53,784 nt of DNA from Acidimicrobiales bacterium (GTDB taxonomy: Bacteria > Actinomycetota > Acidimicrobiia > Acidimicrobiales > MedAcidi-G1): the NCBI GenBank assembly GCA_014240365.1, contig JAAZXC010000006.1:1-53784 (forward strand), written 5' to 3'. The notes beneath the pieces were generated by a model. That model made no database searches. It was not told where the DNA came from and saw only the letters and a list, made by a program, of their open reading frames with translations. Both the position numbers and the translations under genes were made by a program. Of the stretch, positions 15,696 to 23,765 are shown in pieces. How positions within the stretch are numbered: the stretch's first letter is position 1; the number at the start of each line of letters is the position of its first letter.

Positions 15696-16985
15696 GTGAA
15701 CGCTGCACCGGACACCCGACCGGCCGCACGTTCGCCTGGCGGTTTCTACGGCTGGCGGATCGTCGGACTGGCCAGCCTCGTAGGTGTTCTCACCGGTCCC
15801 GGACAGTCGATCGGGGTCTCGGTGTTTCGCCAGCACCTGTCCGACGGGCTGGATCTCTCCGATTCGGCAATCGCCACCGCCTACATGGTGGGAACGCTGT
15901 TGTCCTCGACCTTCCAGCCGAGGATCGGGCGCTGGATCGACCAGGTCGGTGTGCGACGTGCATCCACGGTCTTTGGAATCACCTTTGCTCTCGCCCTCGC
16001 ACACATGTCGATGGTCCACGGCGTCGTGTGGCTGGCCGCCGGGTTCTTCGGCATACGACTCCTCGGCCAGGGGGCCCTCAGCCTCACCTCCAGCGTGGCT
16101 GTCATGCACTGGTTCGATCGCCGCCGTGGCTTCGCACTCGGCCTCAAGATGACGTTGACCATGGGCGGCATGTCCGTCGTGCCGATCCTGCTGGCGGTCG
16201 CTGTCGAGGCATGGGGATGGCGCACCGCCTGGCTGGCCGCCTCAGCGGTCATAGCCCTGACGGTGGTACCTGTCAGTTGGTTCGGATACGTGAACCGGCC
16301 CGCCGACCTGGGGCAGGTACCTGACGGTGGGGCTCCGGTCCACGTGGAGCGACGCGGCTCGGCCCGACCGTCAGCCACGCGGGCAACGGCACTCAGGTCG
16401 ACCGCCTTCTGGGCGCTGGCCGCCGTCACCGCTACGAACTCACTGCTCGGCACCGGCCTGCTCTTCCACCAGACCAACCTGCTCGGCGAGATCGGATACT
16501 CGAACTCGCAGGCCGCCGCCATGTTCCTACCGCAGGCTGTCGGCGCCGTCATAGGAGGGCTGACGTTCGGGTGGTTGGCCGATCGCGCTGTCCGACCGAT
16601 CCTCCCGATGGTCGTGATGCTGTTCCTGGCCTCGACGATGCTGCTTGGAGGCACGTCCACTGCCTTCCCGGCGGTGCTTCTCTATTCGGTGGTGCTGGGG
16701 CTGACGATGGGCAGCGGTGCGGCCGTGCAGAGTTCCCTCCTACCGGCGCTCTTCGGAGTGGGACACATCGGTTCGATAGCGGGAACCCTCGGCCTCGTAG
16801 GCGTGCTGGCCTCGGCACTGGGTGCCCTGACCTTCTCGCTGGGGAGCATCGCTTTCGGTGACTATCGGAGCGCCAGCCTCTGGTTCACCGTGCTTCCACT
16901 GGCGGTCGCCCTGTTCGCCTACCTGTCCCGACGACACTTCGCCGTGGAGACGACGGGTGGCGGGAACCGTCGAACCACCGGTTGA
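15696..16985 (+). CDS. MFS transporter (oxalate/formate antiporter-like subgroup)
   Basis: A 429-residue protein with about 12 hydrophobic helices in two six-helix halves. FYGWRIVGLASLVGVLTGPGQS and the early motif GRWIDQVGVRRAS (the MFS loop 2-3 G-x3-D-x2-G-x-R) are clear. AVMHWFDRRRGFALGLKMTL is typical of OFA/monocarboxylate-type members. The second half begins near SATRATALRSTAFWALAAVT and carries GWLADRAVRPILP, the repeat of the loop motif. The substrate cannot be read; small organic acids are the family theme. GTG 15696 is the chosen start. It is divergent from pntAA. Confidence 0.85.
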   Translation: MNAAPDTRPAARSPGGFYGWRIVGLASLVGVLTGPGQSIGVSVFRQHLSDGLDLSDSAIATAYMVGTLLSSTFQPRIGRWIDQVGVRRASTVFGITFALALAHMSMVHGVVWLAAGFFGIRLLGQGALSLTSSVAVMHWFDRRRGFALGLKMTLTMGGMSVVPILLAVAVEAWGWRTAWLAASAVIALTVVPVSWFGYVNRPADLGQVPDGGAPVHVERRGSARPSATRATALRSTAFWALAAVTATNSLLGTGLLFHQTNLLGEIGYSNSQAAAMFLPQAVGAVIGGLTFGWLADRAVRPILPMVVMLFLASTMLLGGTSTAFPAVLLYSVVLGLTMGSGAAVQSSLLPALFGVGHIGSIAGTLGLVGVLASALGALTFSLGSIAFGDYRSASLWFTVLPLAVALFAYLSRRHFAVETTGGGNRRTTG

Positions 16986-17012
16986 TCACGGCCACGTCAT
17001 AGCGTTCCTGCA

Positions 17013-17141
17013 ATGACCACACCGCTGGACCGGGTCCATACCGGTTCCCGGATCGCCAACGGAATGTTCCTAACGCCCGGCGGCAACCGCGACGTCTTCT
17101 ACTGCACCACCCTGTGCGTGGCCCGCGTGGTCTGGCGTTGA
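17013..17141 (+). CDS. Possible small protein, 42 residues
   Basis: A short ORF between the MFS gene and tRNA-Gly. It encodes MTTPLDRVHTGSRIANGMF and continues to a TGA at 17139-17141. About 35 of 41 third codon positions are G or C, the bias seen in the real genes around it, and the composition is not the Arg/Pro-rich pattern of shadow frames. There is no convincing ribosome-binding site and I recognise no family. It may be a small orphan protein, a fragment, or chance. Confidence 0.27.
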   Translation: MTTPLDRVHTGSRIANGMFLTPGGNRDVFYCTTLCVARVVWR

Positions 17142-17170
17142 GCCGGGGTCGTCAAAGCGTTAGAACCCCG

Positions 17171-17205
17171 GAAAACAGAAGAATCCCCTGCCGAGCAGGG
17201 GATTC
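17171..17205 (-). terminator. Rho-independent terminator of tRNA-Gly
   Basis: Arms GAATCCCCTG (17181-17190) and CAGGGGATTC (17196-17205) form a perfect 10-bp stem with a five-base loop. On the minus strand the stem is followed by TTCTGTTTTC. It begins a few bases after the encoded CCA end of tRNA-Gly, so it ends that transcript. Confidence 0.9.
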
Positions 17206-17208
17206 CAG

Positions 17209-17284
17209 TGGAGCGGACGACGAGATTCGAACCCGCGACCCTCACCTTGGCAAGGTGATGCTCTACCAGCTGAGCTACGTCCGC
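17209..17284 (-). tRNA. tRNA-Gly (anticodon GCC)
   Basis: Read on the minus strand, acceptor arms GCGGACG and CGTCCGC pair. The D arm is GCTCAGCTGGTAGAGC, the anticodon stem TCACC/GGTGA encloses TTGCCAA with anticodon GCC, and the T arm contains GGGTTCGAATC. The discriminator is T, followed by an encoded CCA (17211-17209). It decodes GGC and GGU. A strong terminator follows directly. Confidence 0.97.
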
Positions 17285-17334
17285 GCCAGATCGGAACGAT
17301 AGCGCAAGGCCGCCCGTTTGGCGCTGCGGCGGCG

Positions 17335-17565
17335 TCAACCCCCGGAAGCGCCGCCCAATTCAATCCGTAGCGTCAGGACGCCGTCATCCAGGCTGGCCTC
17401 GGCATCACCGATGATGGCGAAGTCCTGGAAGTCGTTCTGGGCCTGGTCGATGAAGCGCTGGCGCTCCTCGCCACCCACCGGAGGCAGGGTGCGGCCCCGC
17501 ACCGCTGCGGCACGCTCCCGGAACCGCTCCAACATGGCCTCAAGGTCAAGAGTTGGTTCAGGCAT
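17335..17565 (-). CDS. Conserved-looking small protein of unknown function, 76 residues
   Basis: A 76-residue soluble, acidic protein. Residues about 1-27 (LDLEAMLERFRERAAAVRGR) form a charged amphipathic helix, and about 35-50 (ERQRFIDQAQNDFQDFAII) a second helix. It ends in a short strand GVLTLRIEL. There is no signal peptide or membrane segment, and I do not recognise a named family. It lies nine bases after the next gene upstream on this strand, so the two may be one unit. Confidence 0.65.
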   Translation of the reverse strand: MPEPTLDLEAMLERFRERAAAVRGRTLPPVGGEERQRFIDQAQNDFQDFAIIGDAEASLDDGVLTLRIELGGASGG

Positions 17566-17574
17566 GTCCAGGCC

Positions 17575-18048
17575 CTAGACAGGTTGCCCGGGCACCGGAC
17601 CGTCAGGCGGCTCGTGCGATGGTTCCGAAGCAGACAGCAGCGTGACAGCCTCAACCTCGTCTGGTGGCTGGATCGTCGGCATACGGGCCTCCAGGGCTCC
17701 CTCGTCAAACGGACCCGCCTCTGCAACCACCCGGGCCAACCCCCCCGTTGAACCGGAATCGGCAATACCGGCGGCCACCGGGTTGACCGGCCGGCTCCGC
17801 CACCAGTAGGCACCGGTACCAACGAGCAGGACCACCGCCAGCACCCGCAGCGTGATGACTATCCGATCTATGCGGTCCTCCGCCGTCCGGCCCTCCTCGT
17901 CCACCTCGGGTGGCACCGTCTCGACCGTTGTGACCTGAGCGAAGGCAGGTCCGGAAATGCCGAGCAGAAGCCCGCCGGCCAGCACGACAGCGGCCATGCC
18001 GGCACGCACCGACCCTCTGTTCGTGGAACGCGCACACATCACGGTCAA
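17575..18048 (-). CDS. Putative secreted or membrane-anchored protein, 157 residues
   Basis: The N-terminus has a basic start then the hydrophobic stretch AAVVLAGGLLLGISGPAFA (about residues 19-37), a probable signal peptide cleaved after AFA. A second hydrophobic helix IVITLRVLAVVLLVGTGAYW (about 63-82) is followed by WRSRP, a stop-transfer pattern. The C-terminal half is acidic and Pro-rich and looks disordered, probably cytoplasmic if the second helix spans the membrane. No family is recognised. It lies between the PLP sulfur enzyme and the 76-residue gene on the same strand. Confidence 0.65.
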   Translation of the reverse strand: MTVMCARSTNRGSVRAGMAAVVLAGGLLLGISGPAFAQVTTVETVPPEVDEEGRTAEDRIDRIVITLRVLAVVLLVGTGAYWWRSRPVNPVAAGIADSGSTGGLARVVAEAGPFDEGALEARMPTIQPPDEVEAVTLLSASEPSHEPPDGPVPGQPV

Positions 18049-18082
18049 CCCCTCCTCCGTGGTCGGATGGTAGTTGCGTGCG

Positions 18083-19285
18083 TCAGCGCGCAGCGTCCAG
18101 CCCTCGACCGAAGTCAGCCACCAGGTCGTCGACGTTATCCAGCCCGCACGACACCCGGACCGTCCCCTCGCCGATCCCGGACGCCTCGAGCTCCTCTGGC
18201 GTGAGGCTCACGTGCGTGGTCGTGGCCGAATGGCACAGCAGCGTCTCAGGTCCTCCCAGGGAGGTGGCCTGGCGGGCGATCGTCGTGGCTTCCACGAACC
18301 TCCGGCCCGCCTCCAGCCCACCCGCCAGGTCGAAGGTGAGCAGGCCACCCATGGACTGCATCTGGCGTACAGCCAGGTCGTGCTGCGGATGCGACGCCAG
18401 GCCCGGATACCGCACGTCGAAAACGGCGTCGTGGGCTTCCAGGAAGTCAGCCAGCAGCCGTGCCGACTCGGCCTGCTGGCGTAGGCGGACACCCAGGGTC
18501 CGGACCCCCCTGTGGGCGTTGTACGCGTCATAGGGCGAGGCGTTGGCGCCATGCAGAACAGCGAATCCCCACAGCCAGGACATGAGGTCCTCGGATCCGG
18601 CCACCACGCCGATGGTGGCATCGTTGTGGCCTGCTATCCCCTTCGTCGCCGAGTGGAGAACCAGGTCCACCCCGTGGGCGAGCGGCCTCTGGCCCATTGG
18701 CGTGGCAAACGTCGAATCGACGACAGTCAGGGCATTGACGATGGATCCCAGGGCATCCAGGTCGATGATGTCGAGACGCGGGTTGGCCGGCGTCTCGGCC
18801 AGCACCAGCATCGTCTTTCCGGGCACGACCGCCTCGGCGAAGGCTCCGGGCTGGGTGCCGTCCACGAAGGTGACATCGATTCCGAACCGCGGACAGGCCG
18901 TCTGCAGGAACAGCTGTGTCCCCGCATACATCTGGCGCTGGGCCACGATGTGGTCGCCTGATGAACAGATGCCCAGGATCACGGCACTTATCGCCCCCAT
19001 CCCCGAGGCGAAGGCCCTCGCAGCCTCGGCACCCTCCAATTCTGCGATCGTCGCCTCGAAGGCGTTGATGGTCGGGTTGCCGTAGCGACTGTAGAAGCGG
19101 TCGGGCGCAACGGAGGTGGCCTGACGCCTTCCCTCCTCGACCGTGGAGAACTCGAACGTCGACGACGGGTACAACACCGGCGCCAGCGACCGCTCGCCCT
19201 CGGTCCGTCCGGCCATGATGGCTGCCGTCTCAGGGGCGATCTCCGGCGGGCCCTCGGCTCCGGCATGGTTCCGTGGTTCGGACAT
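18083..19285 (-). CDS. Cys/Met-metabolism PLP enzyme (cystathionine gamma-synthase / O-acylhomoserine sulfhydrylase type)
   Basis: A 400-residue fold-type I PLP enzyme, paralogous to metY in this window but shorter and clearly distinct. The PLP lysine is in LVLHSATKGIAGHNDATIG (Lys about 200). SRYGNPTINAFEATIAELEG is the family block, and TTTHVSLTPEELEASGI near the C-terminus is typical of MetB/MetZ/methionine gamma-lyase enzymes. Its start overlaps the metX stop by one base, so it is translationally coupled to homoserine acetylation. That favours use of O-acetylhomoserine to form cystathionine or homocysteine. A methionine gamma-lyase role cannot be excluded. It shares the SAM-riboswitch leader of metX. 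Confidence 0.88.
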   Translation of the reverse strand: MSEPRNHAGAEGPPEIAPETAAIMAGRTEGERSLAPVLYPSSTFEFSTVEEGRRQATSVAPDRFYSRYGNPTINAFEATIAELEGAEAARAFASGMGAISAVILGICSSGDHIVAQRQMYAGTQLFLQTACPRFGIDVTFVDGTQPGAFAEAVVPGKTMLVLAETPANPRLDIIDLDALGSIVNALTVVDSTFATPMGQRPLAHGVDLVLHSATKGIAGHNDATIGVVAGSEDLMSWLWGFAVLHGANASPYDAYNAHRGVRTLGVRLRQQAESARLLADFLEAHDAVFDVRYPGLASHPQHDLAVRQMQSMGGLLTFDLAGGLEAGRRFVEATTIARQATSLGGPETLLCHSATTTHVSLTPEELEASGIGEGTVRVSCGLDNVDDLVADFGRGLDAAR

Positions 19286-20511
19286 CAGACATCCACCTCT
19301 CTCAGGAAGCCGGCCAGCATCGACCCGACCTGTCGGGCTGCAAGCAGGAAGCCATCGTGCCCGTCAGGGCTCTGGATCACATGGTGGTCGCAACGACCAC
19401 CTGCCGCACGGATCGCATCTCGAATGGCTGCCTGCTGGGCGGTCGGATACAACACGTCGGAACTGATGCTCAGCGTCATGGCGGGAAGGTGCGCCAGACG
19501 CCCAATCGCTGACTCCATGGATCCCCTGTCACGCGACAGATCATGCAGGTCCATCGTCCGGTTCAGGGCCAGGTAGCTGTTGGCGTCGAACCGGCGGACC
19601 AGCTTCTCGCCGTGGTAGTCGAGGTAGGACTCCACCTGGAAGCGGTCCCAGTGGCCGAAGACCGCCCGGGGGTCCACCAGCTCACGGGCGAACCGGTCGT
19701 CGAACACCTCGGCACTGCGGTAGGTGATCTGGGCCACCGACCTGGCTATCGCCAGACCGGCGAACGGCCCATCGCCGGGCTCCGCGTCGTAGTAGTCGCC
19801 GCCCCGGAACCGCGGATCCAGGGCAAGGGCGGTGCGCCCCACAGCACTCCACGCAACCTGCTGGGCGCTGGCAGCCAGCGTCGTGGCGATCGGGGCAATG
19901 ACGCGCAGGCGCTCGGGGAACATGACGCCCCACTCCAGAACCTGCATCCCGCCCATGGATCCGCCGACGACGGCAAGCCATGTGTCGATACCGAGGTGGT
20001 CGGCGACGGCTGCCTGGCAGCGGACGATGTCGCGGGTGGTGACGGTCGGGAACCTGGACCCGTAGGGCGTGCCGGTCTCCGGGTCCAGCGATGAGGGGCC
20101 GGTGGAGCCCTGGCAGCCGCCCAACGAATTGACACAGACGACGAAGTACTGGTCGGTGTCGATGCCGCACCCCGGCCCGATGACACCGTTCCACCAGCCG
20201 GGGGTGGCATGGGCGACTCCAGCCTGGCCATGTGCGTGGCTGTCGCCCGTAAGGGCATGGCAGATGAGGATCGCATTGTCGGCGGCAGCGGACAGCTCCC
20301 CCCATGTCTCGAAGGCCATCGTCACCTCGGTGAGGACACCGCCGCCCTCGAGCACGAACGGGCGGCCGCCCCCGACCGGGGCGAAGAGCCGATCGCCGAC
20401 CGGGTCGCCGTAACGCCATGCACCGGTGACCGGGAGGTCGGCCGTGTAGGCGCGCGGGTGGACAGGCAGGTCGACGGAGTGTCCGTCTTCGCTCGTCGGT
20501 TCGTGCGTCAT
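19285..20511 (-). CDS. metX: Homoserine O-acetyltransferase
   Basis: About 408 residues from ATG 20511, chosen because an AGGAG lies 9 nt upstream; the longer frame runs into leader RNA. This alpha/beta-hydrolase-fold enzyme acetylates homoserine with acetyl-CoA, the committed step of methionine synthesis. AVVGGSMGGMQVLEW carries the nucleophilic Ser, SISSDVLYPTAQQ the Asp, and SPDGHDGFLL the His. NAILICHALTGDSHAHG and GCQGSTGPSS are MetX signatures. It heads a two-gene unit with the PLP enzyme downstream and is preceded by a SAM riboswitch, so it should be off when S-adenosylmethionine is plentiful. Confidence 0.95.
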   Translation of the reverse strand: MTHEPTSEDGHSVDLPVHPRAYTADLPVTGAWRYGDPVGDRLFAPVGGGRPFVLEGGGVLTEVTMAFETWGELSAAADNAILICHALTGDSHAHGQAGVAHATPGWWNGVIGPGCGIDTDQYFVVCVNSLGGCQGSTGPSSLDPETGTPYGSRFPTVTTRDIVRCQAAVADHLGIDTWLAVVGGSMGGMQVLEWGVMFPERLRVIAPIATTLAASAQQVAWSAVGRTALALDPRFRGGDYYDAEPGDGPFAGLAIARSVAQITYRSAEVFDDRFARELVDPRAVFGHWDRFQVESYLDYHGEKLVRRFDANSYLALNRTMDLHDLSRDRGSMESAIGRLAHLPAMTLSISSDVLYPTAQQAAIRDAIRAAGGRCDHHVIQSPDGHDGFLLAARQVGSMLAGFLREVDV

Positions 20512-20513
20512 GC

Positions 20514-20528
20514 GGCAGGTCTCCTGCC
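20514..20528 (-). promoter_or_regulatory. Ribosome-binding-site hairpin in the metX leader
   Basis: Arms GGCAGG (20514-20519 on plus) and CCTGCC (20523-20528) pair across three bases and enclose the AGGAG that precedes the metX ATG. When formed, the hairpin would hide the Shine-Dalgarno sequence. With the aptamer upstream, it is the likely expression platform for translational control. Confidence 0.6.
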
Positions 20529-20602
20529 CGGGTGACACCAGCGCTCTGCGCCGACAGCGTGACCGGTAGGCCAGCTGGCGGACACTTCGTTGCCCTCTCA
20601 GG

Positions 20603-20690
20603 CCACATCCCCACCGTCTCCGGCGGGTGAGCACCTTGGGTGTCCGTCCCAGGTTGCCGGACCCGGCGAACCGGGCCTCTCGAGATGTTG
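20603..20690 (-). ncRNA. SAM riboswitch aptamer (SAM-I/S-box type) upstream of metX
   Basis: On the minus strand, P1 is ACATC/GATGT, followed by the conserved CGAGAGG. Next come a CCCGG-TTCG-CCGGG hairpin, the invariant CCGGCAACC, a P3 stem (ACCTGGG with CCCAAGGT) ending in AAGGTGCT, and a P4 stem (CCCGCCG, loop GAGA, CGGTGGG). GAGAG, GGCAACC and AAGGTGCT are hallmark S-box elements in the right order. About 90 nt separate it from the metX start. SAM-IV is the alternative class, but a P4 stem and the AAGGTGCT junction favour SAM-I. Confidence 0.75.
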
Positions 20691-20773
20691 TGACGACATT
20701 CTAGGCGGGAAAACCGCCAGTAACGCGGGAGGTAGTGGCGACGGGTCGGGACCTTTCAGTGCCAGATGGCCGA

Positions 20774-22381
20774 TCAGGCCCTCGAACGGGCCGGATGGCG
20801 GGTCCACCACCACTCCAGAAGGCCATCGTCGGATGTCTTGTAGGCGCGTCCCATGGCCTCGCCGAATTCCATCCAGGCATCCCGGGTGGCGGCCCGTCCG
20901 GCCTCGTGGAGCGCCCTGGCCAGGCCGGCCCCCTCGTCCCATGCCGTCGGGTCGGTGGGCAGGGGCAGGTCCGCCAGTTGGCGGGCCGACAACTTGATGC
21001 GTCCAGCCGAACGGGCAGCGCCGACCGATCGCCTGGCAGCCAGGGCTGTGACGGCCGGGGAGCTGAGTGCTGCAGCCAGGTGCCAGAGGTCCCCGGGCTC
21101 CGGCTCGACGACGACCAGCGGGGTGAGGGGGACCAGGTCCCCGACCGGATCCACGACGACCTCGACCACCGTCGTCTGGGTGGCCACCAGCAGCTTCGGG
21201 CGACGGCGTGCCTCCAGCCAGGATCCGACCGCCGGGTCGGTGGCTCCAACCGCCGCCAGGTCCACCACCGGTGCCGTCCAACGACGTCCGTCGAAGCGGC
21301 ACGGCACCGTCGACCAACGCGAGTGCAGCGGATCCACCGAAGACGTGGTCAGCAGCGGCGCACGACGATCACCAGGGCCGGACCGCTCGTGCACGGCTCC
21401 GACGAGCGCGTAGTAGTGCTGCCGGAAACCAGCCGTCACCCAAGCCATGTCGCCGACCCGCCCGTCGTCAGCTGACCGGCGACCGACCCAACCGACTTCC
21501 GGGATTCCCAGAAGGCCGGCCACCAGCGGGCCCCAGGTCTCGCCCGGCACCGGCAACGGAACATGCCCGGCCGACTGGACCGAAGCGTCGACCAGTAGGC
21601 GAACCGGGCCATCGGGCTGCGACCCCGTGGCCCTGGCGTCGACTAACGGGGCGCAGACCTCGGTATGGCCGGCAAAGATACCCGAGCGATCCAGCCACAG
21701 GCCCGTCAGCCGACCCGCAGTCAACAGTCGATCCCGGACGGGGCCGGCATCCCTCGCCGCCAGAAGCGACTGCGGCTGGATGAGGAGCATCCGGCCTCCG
21801 GGTGCCAGCACCTCAAGGCCGAGGGCCAGGAACAGCCACGCCACGTCCGTGTAGGCCCCCACGAGGTCGCCGAATCGCTCTCGCAGCACAGCGCGGTCAG
21901 CGCCCGTGCCCGCGGTGGAGGACCGGAGCTGGCCCAGGAACGGCGGATTGCCGACCACGGCATCGAACCCATGGGTCGGCCGGCCCGGCCACGGGTCGGT
22001 TGCATCGTGGAGCGGATCCGCCATGACCACGCCGGACACCTCGTCGGATTCGACACCGGCCCAGGCCCCCAGGACGCGCCGTGTGGCCTCCACGGAGGCC
22101 GGATCCACATCGGACCCGAACAGATGCCGACGCACGATGGAGCCACGATCAGCCACACCGTTCCCGAGGAGGCGTCTGGCAGCAGCCAGTAGGAACACCC
22201 CGCTGCCACATGCAGGATCCAGGACCGTTCCGCTATCGACGACCTCGGCAACGAGGGCGGCGGCGACGTCCGGCGGGGTGAAGAACGCACCGCGTCGTCG
22301 ACGGTCGTCGACCGACTGCAGTCGAACAGCCGCCTCGTCGGCGATCCGGTCGGCCGCCAGGTCCATGTGTCGGTCGATCAC
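20774..22381 (-). CDS. N6-adenine DNA methyltransferase (Eco57I/type I-like), orphan
   Basis: A 535-residue SAM-dependent methyltransferase. RRRGAFFTPPDVAAALV (about residues 28-44) leads into motif I DPACGSG (55-61). LFGSDVDPASVEATRR gives the acidic ribose contact, and AVVGNPPFLG contains the catalytic NPPF (145-148), diagnostic of N6-adenine methylation. The C-terminal half, with WTRHPARSR at the end, probably recognises target DNA, as in type IIG/Eco57I enzymes. No endonuclease motif is visible in the protein and no restriction gene is nearby. It may be a solitary epigenetic methylase or a domesticated restriction-modification relic. GTG 22381 is the chosen start; an ATG at 22366 is possible. 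It follows the helicase gene by 30 nt. Confidence 0.85.
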   Translation of the reverse strand: MIDRHMDLAADRIADEAAVRLQSVDDRRRRGAFFTPPDVAAALVAEVVDSGTVLDPACGSGVFLLAAARRLLGNGVADRGSIVRRHLFGSDVDPASVEATRRVLGAWAGVESDEVSGVVMADPLHDATDPWPGRPTHGFDAVVGNPPFLGQLRSSTAGTGADRAVLRERFGDLVGAYTDVAWLFLALGLEVLAPGGRMLLIQPQSLLAARDAGPVRDRLLTAGRLTGLWLDRSGIFAGHTEVCAPLVDARATGSQPDGPVRLLVDASVQSAGHVPLPVPGETWGPLVAGLLGIPEVGWVGRRSADDGRVGDMAWVTAGFRQHYYALVGAVHERSGPGDRRAPLLTTSSVDPLHSRWSTVPCRFDGRRWTAPVVDLAAVGATDPAVGSWLEARRRPKLLVATQTTVVEVVVDPVGDLVPLTPLVVVEPEPGDLWHLAAALSSPAVTALAARRSVGAARSAGRIKLSARQLADLPLPTDPTAWDEGAGLARALHEAGRAATRDAWMEFGEAMGRAYKTSDDGLLEWWWTRHPARSRA

Positions 22382-22411
22382 CTGGAGCCGGCCCCGATCT
22401 CCAGCGTCAGG

Positions 22412-23581
22412 TCAGGCGGCCTCGTCGGCCGGGTCCCATGCCATCAGGTCGTCGAGGCGCGCATCGTTGGAGTAGACCTCCACGATCGGCAGCTTCATTC
22501 CGAGGCGGCGCAGCAGCTTGCGAATCTCCAGCTCCTCGTCCCAGAGCACAAGGCTGACCACGACGCCGGACTCCCCTGCCCGCGCGGTACGGCCCGAGCG
22601 GTGCACATAGGTCTTTGCGTCGGACGGCGGGTCGTAGTGGATGACCACGTCCACATCGTCCACGTGGATGCCACGGGCGGCGACGTCGGTGGCCACCAGG
22701 CACTTGATCCTGCCGTCCTGGAAGTCGGAGAGTGCCTTCTCACGCTGGGACTGGCGGAGGTCACCGTGGATGGCTGAAGCCGTCACACCCTCGTCGATCA
22801 ACTTCCCGGTGATCTTGTCGGCTCCCCACTTGGTGCGGGAGAAGATGATGGTCTTGTTGGACGCTTCCACGATCCTGGCGGCGACGCGGACCCGGTCCAT
22901 CTCGTGTACGGCCAGGAAGCGGTGCTCCATCTCGGCCACCGTCACCTCGCGCGATTCCACCTCGTGTGTCACCGGATCGGTCTGGTAGCGGCTGATCAGG
23001 GCTCCGACCATGCCGTCGAGGGTGGCTGAGAAGAGCAACGTCTGGTGCTTCTTCTCGGTGCGCCTCAGGATCCACTCGACCTGGGGCATGAATCCCATGT
23101 CGGCCATGCGGTCAGCCTCGTCGAGCACGACGCCCTCCAGGTCGGCGACCGAGAGCTCCTCCTGCTGGATGAGGTCGATCATCCGACCCGGCGTGGCCAC
23201 GACGAAGTCGACGCCCCTCTTCAGTGCGGCGATCTGCTTCTCGATAGGCGAACCGCCGTAGATGGCCTCGAAGACGAGGCCCCGGGTGGCGGCCAGCGGC
23301 GCTAGTTCCTTGCAGACCTGCACGGCCAGCTCACGGGTGGGCACGAGTGCCAGACCGGTGGGCCGATGCGGCTTCGCCTTCGAGAGGCGCTGGATCATCG
23401 GGATGCCGAAGGCGAGGGTCTTGCCCGACCCCGTCTTGGCCTTGCCACACACATCCCGGCCGGCAATGCCGTCGGGAATGGCGAGAGTCTGGATCTCGAA
23501 CGGGTTGGTGATCCCCCGCTCAGCAAGGGCATCAACCAGATCCTGGTTGATGCCCAGATCTGAGAACTGGGTCGTCGTCAT
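22412..23581 (-). CDS. DEAD-box ATP-dependent RNA helicase
   Basis: About 389 residues from ATG 23581, preceded by AGGAAA. The Q motif region FSDLGINQDLVDALAERGIT, Walker A AKTGSGKT, DEAD box VVLDEADRMADMG, SAT motif LLFSATLDG and motif VI HRSGRTARAG are all present in order. Both RecA-like lobes are complete. It lacks the long basic C-terminal tail of cold-shock helicases such as DeaD. It unwinds short RNA duplexes in ribosome assembly or mRNA decay; the exact client is unknown. It is upstream of the methyltransferase on the same strand. Confidence 0.92.
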   Translation of the reverse strand: MTTTQFSDLGINQDLVDALAERGITNPFEIQTLAIPDGIAGRDVCGKAKTGSGKTLAFGIPMIQRLSKAKPHRPTGLALVPTRELAVQVCKELAPLAATRGLVFEAIYGGSPIEKQIAALKRGVDFVVATPGRMIDLIQQEELSVADLEGVVLDEADRMADMGFMPQVEWILRRTEKKHQTLLFSATLDGMVGALISRYQTDPVTHEVESREVTVAEMEHRFLAVHEMDRVRVAARIVEASNKTIIFSRTKWGADKITGKLIDEGVTASAIHGDLRQSQREKALSDFQDGRIKCLVATDVAARGIHVDDVDVVIHYDPPSDAKTYVHRSGRTARAGESGVVVSLVLWDEELEIRKLLRRLGMKLPIVEVYSNDARLDDLMAWDPADEAA

Positions 23582-23765
23582 TGGATTTCCTATTTCCCGG
23601 CGGCTTGACCACCGAATCGTCACCCACGCCTCGGCGGGTACCGTCACCGCTCATCCCGGGTGACGAATCCGACCCGGGGTCGGCATACAGGCGGCCGACC
23701 GGACCCGGGTGGGTGCCCCCATCCTACCGGCGCGCCGGCGCCGGGGCGTGCCGGACGGTGCAGGG

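Noticed and set aside
20514-20528. Similarity of the metX leader hairpin to a B12 box
   Set aside because: CAGGAGACCTGCC resembles the B12 box, but no other cobalamin riboswitch element is present and the hairpin is explained by pairing around the Shine-Dalgarno sequence downstream of a SAM aptamer.
20774-23581. Restriction-modification or phage-defence island
   Set aside because: Only one methyltransferase is present; the adjacent helicase is a complete standard DEAD-box RNA helicase and no nuclease or mobility gene is nearby.
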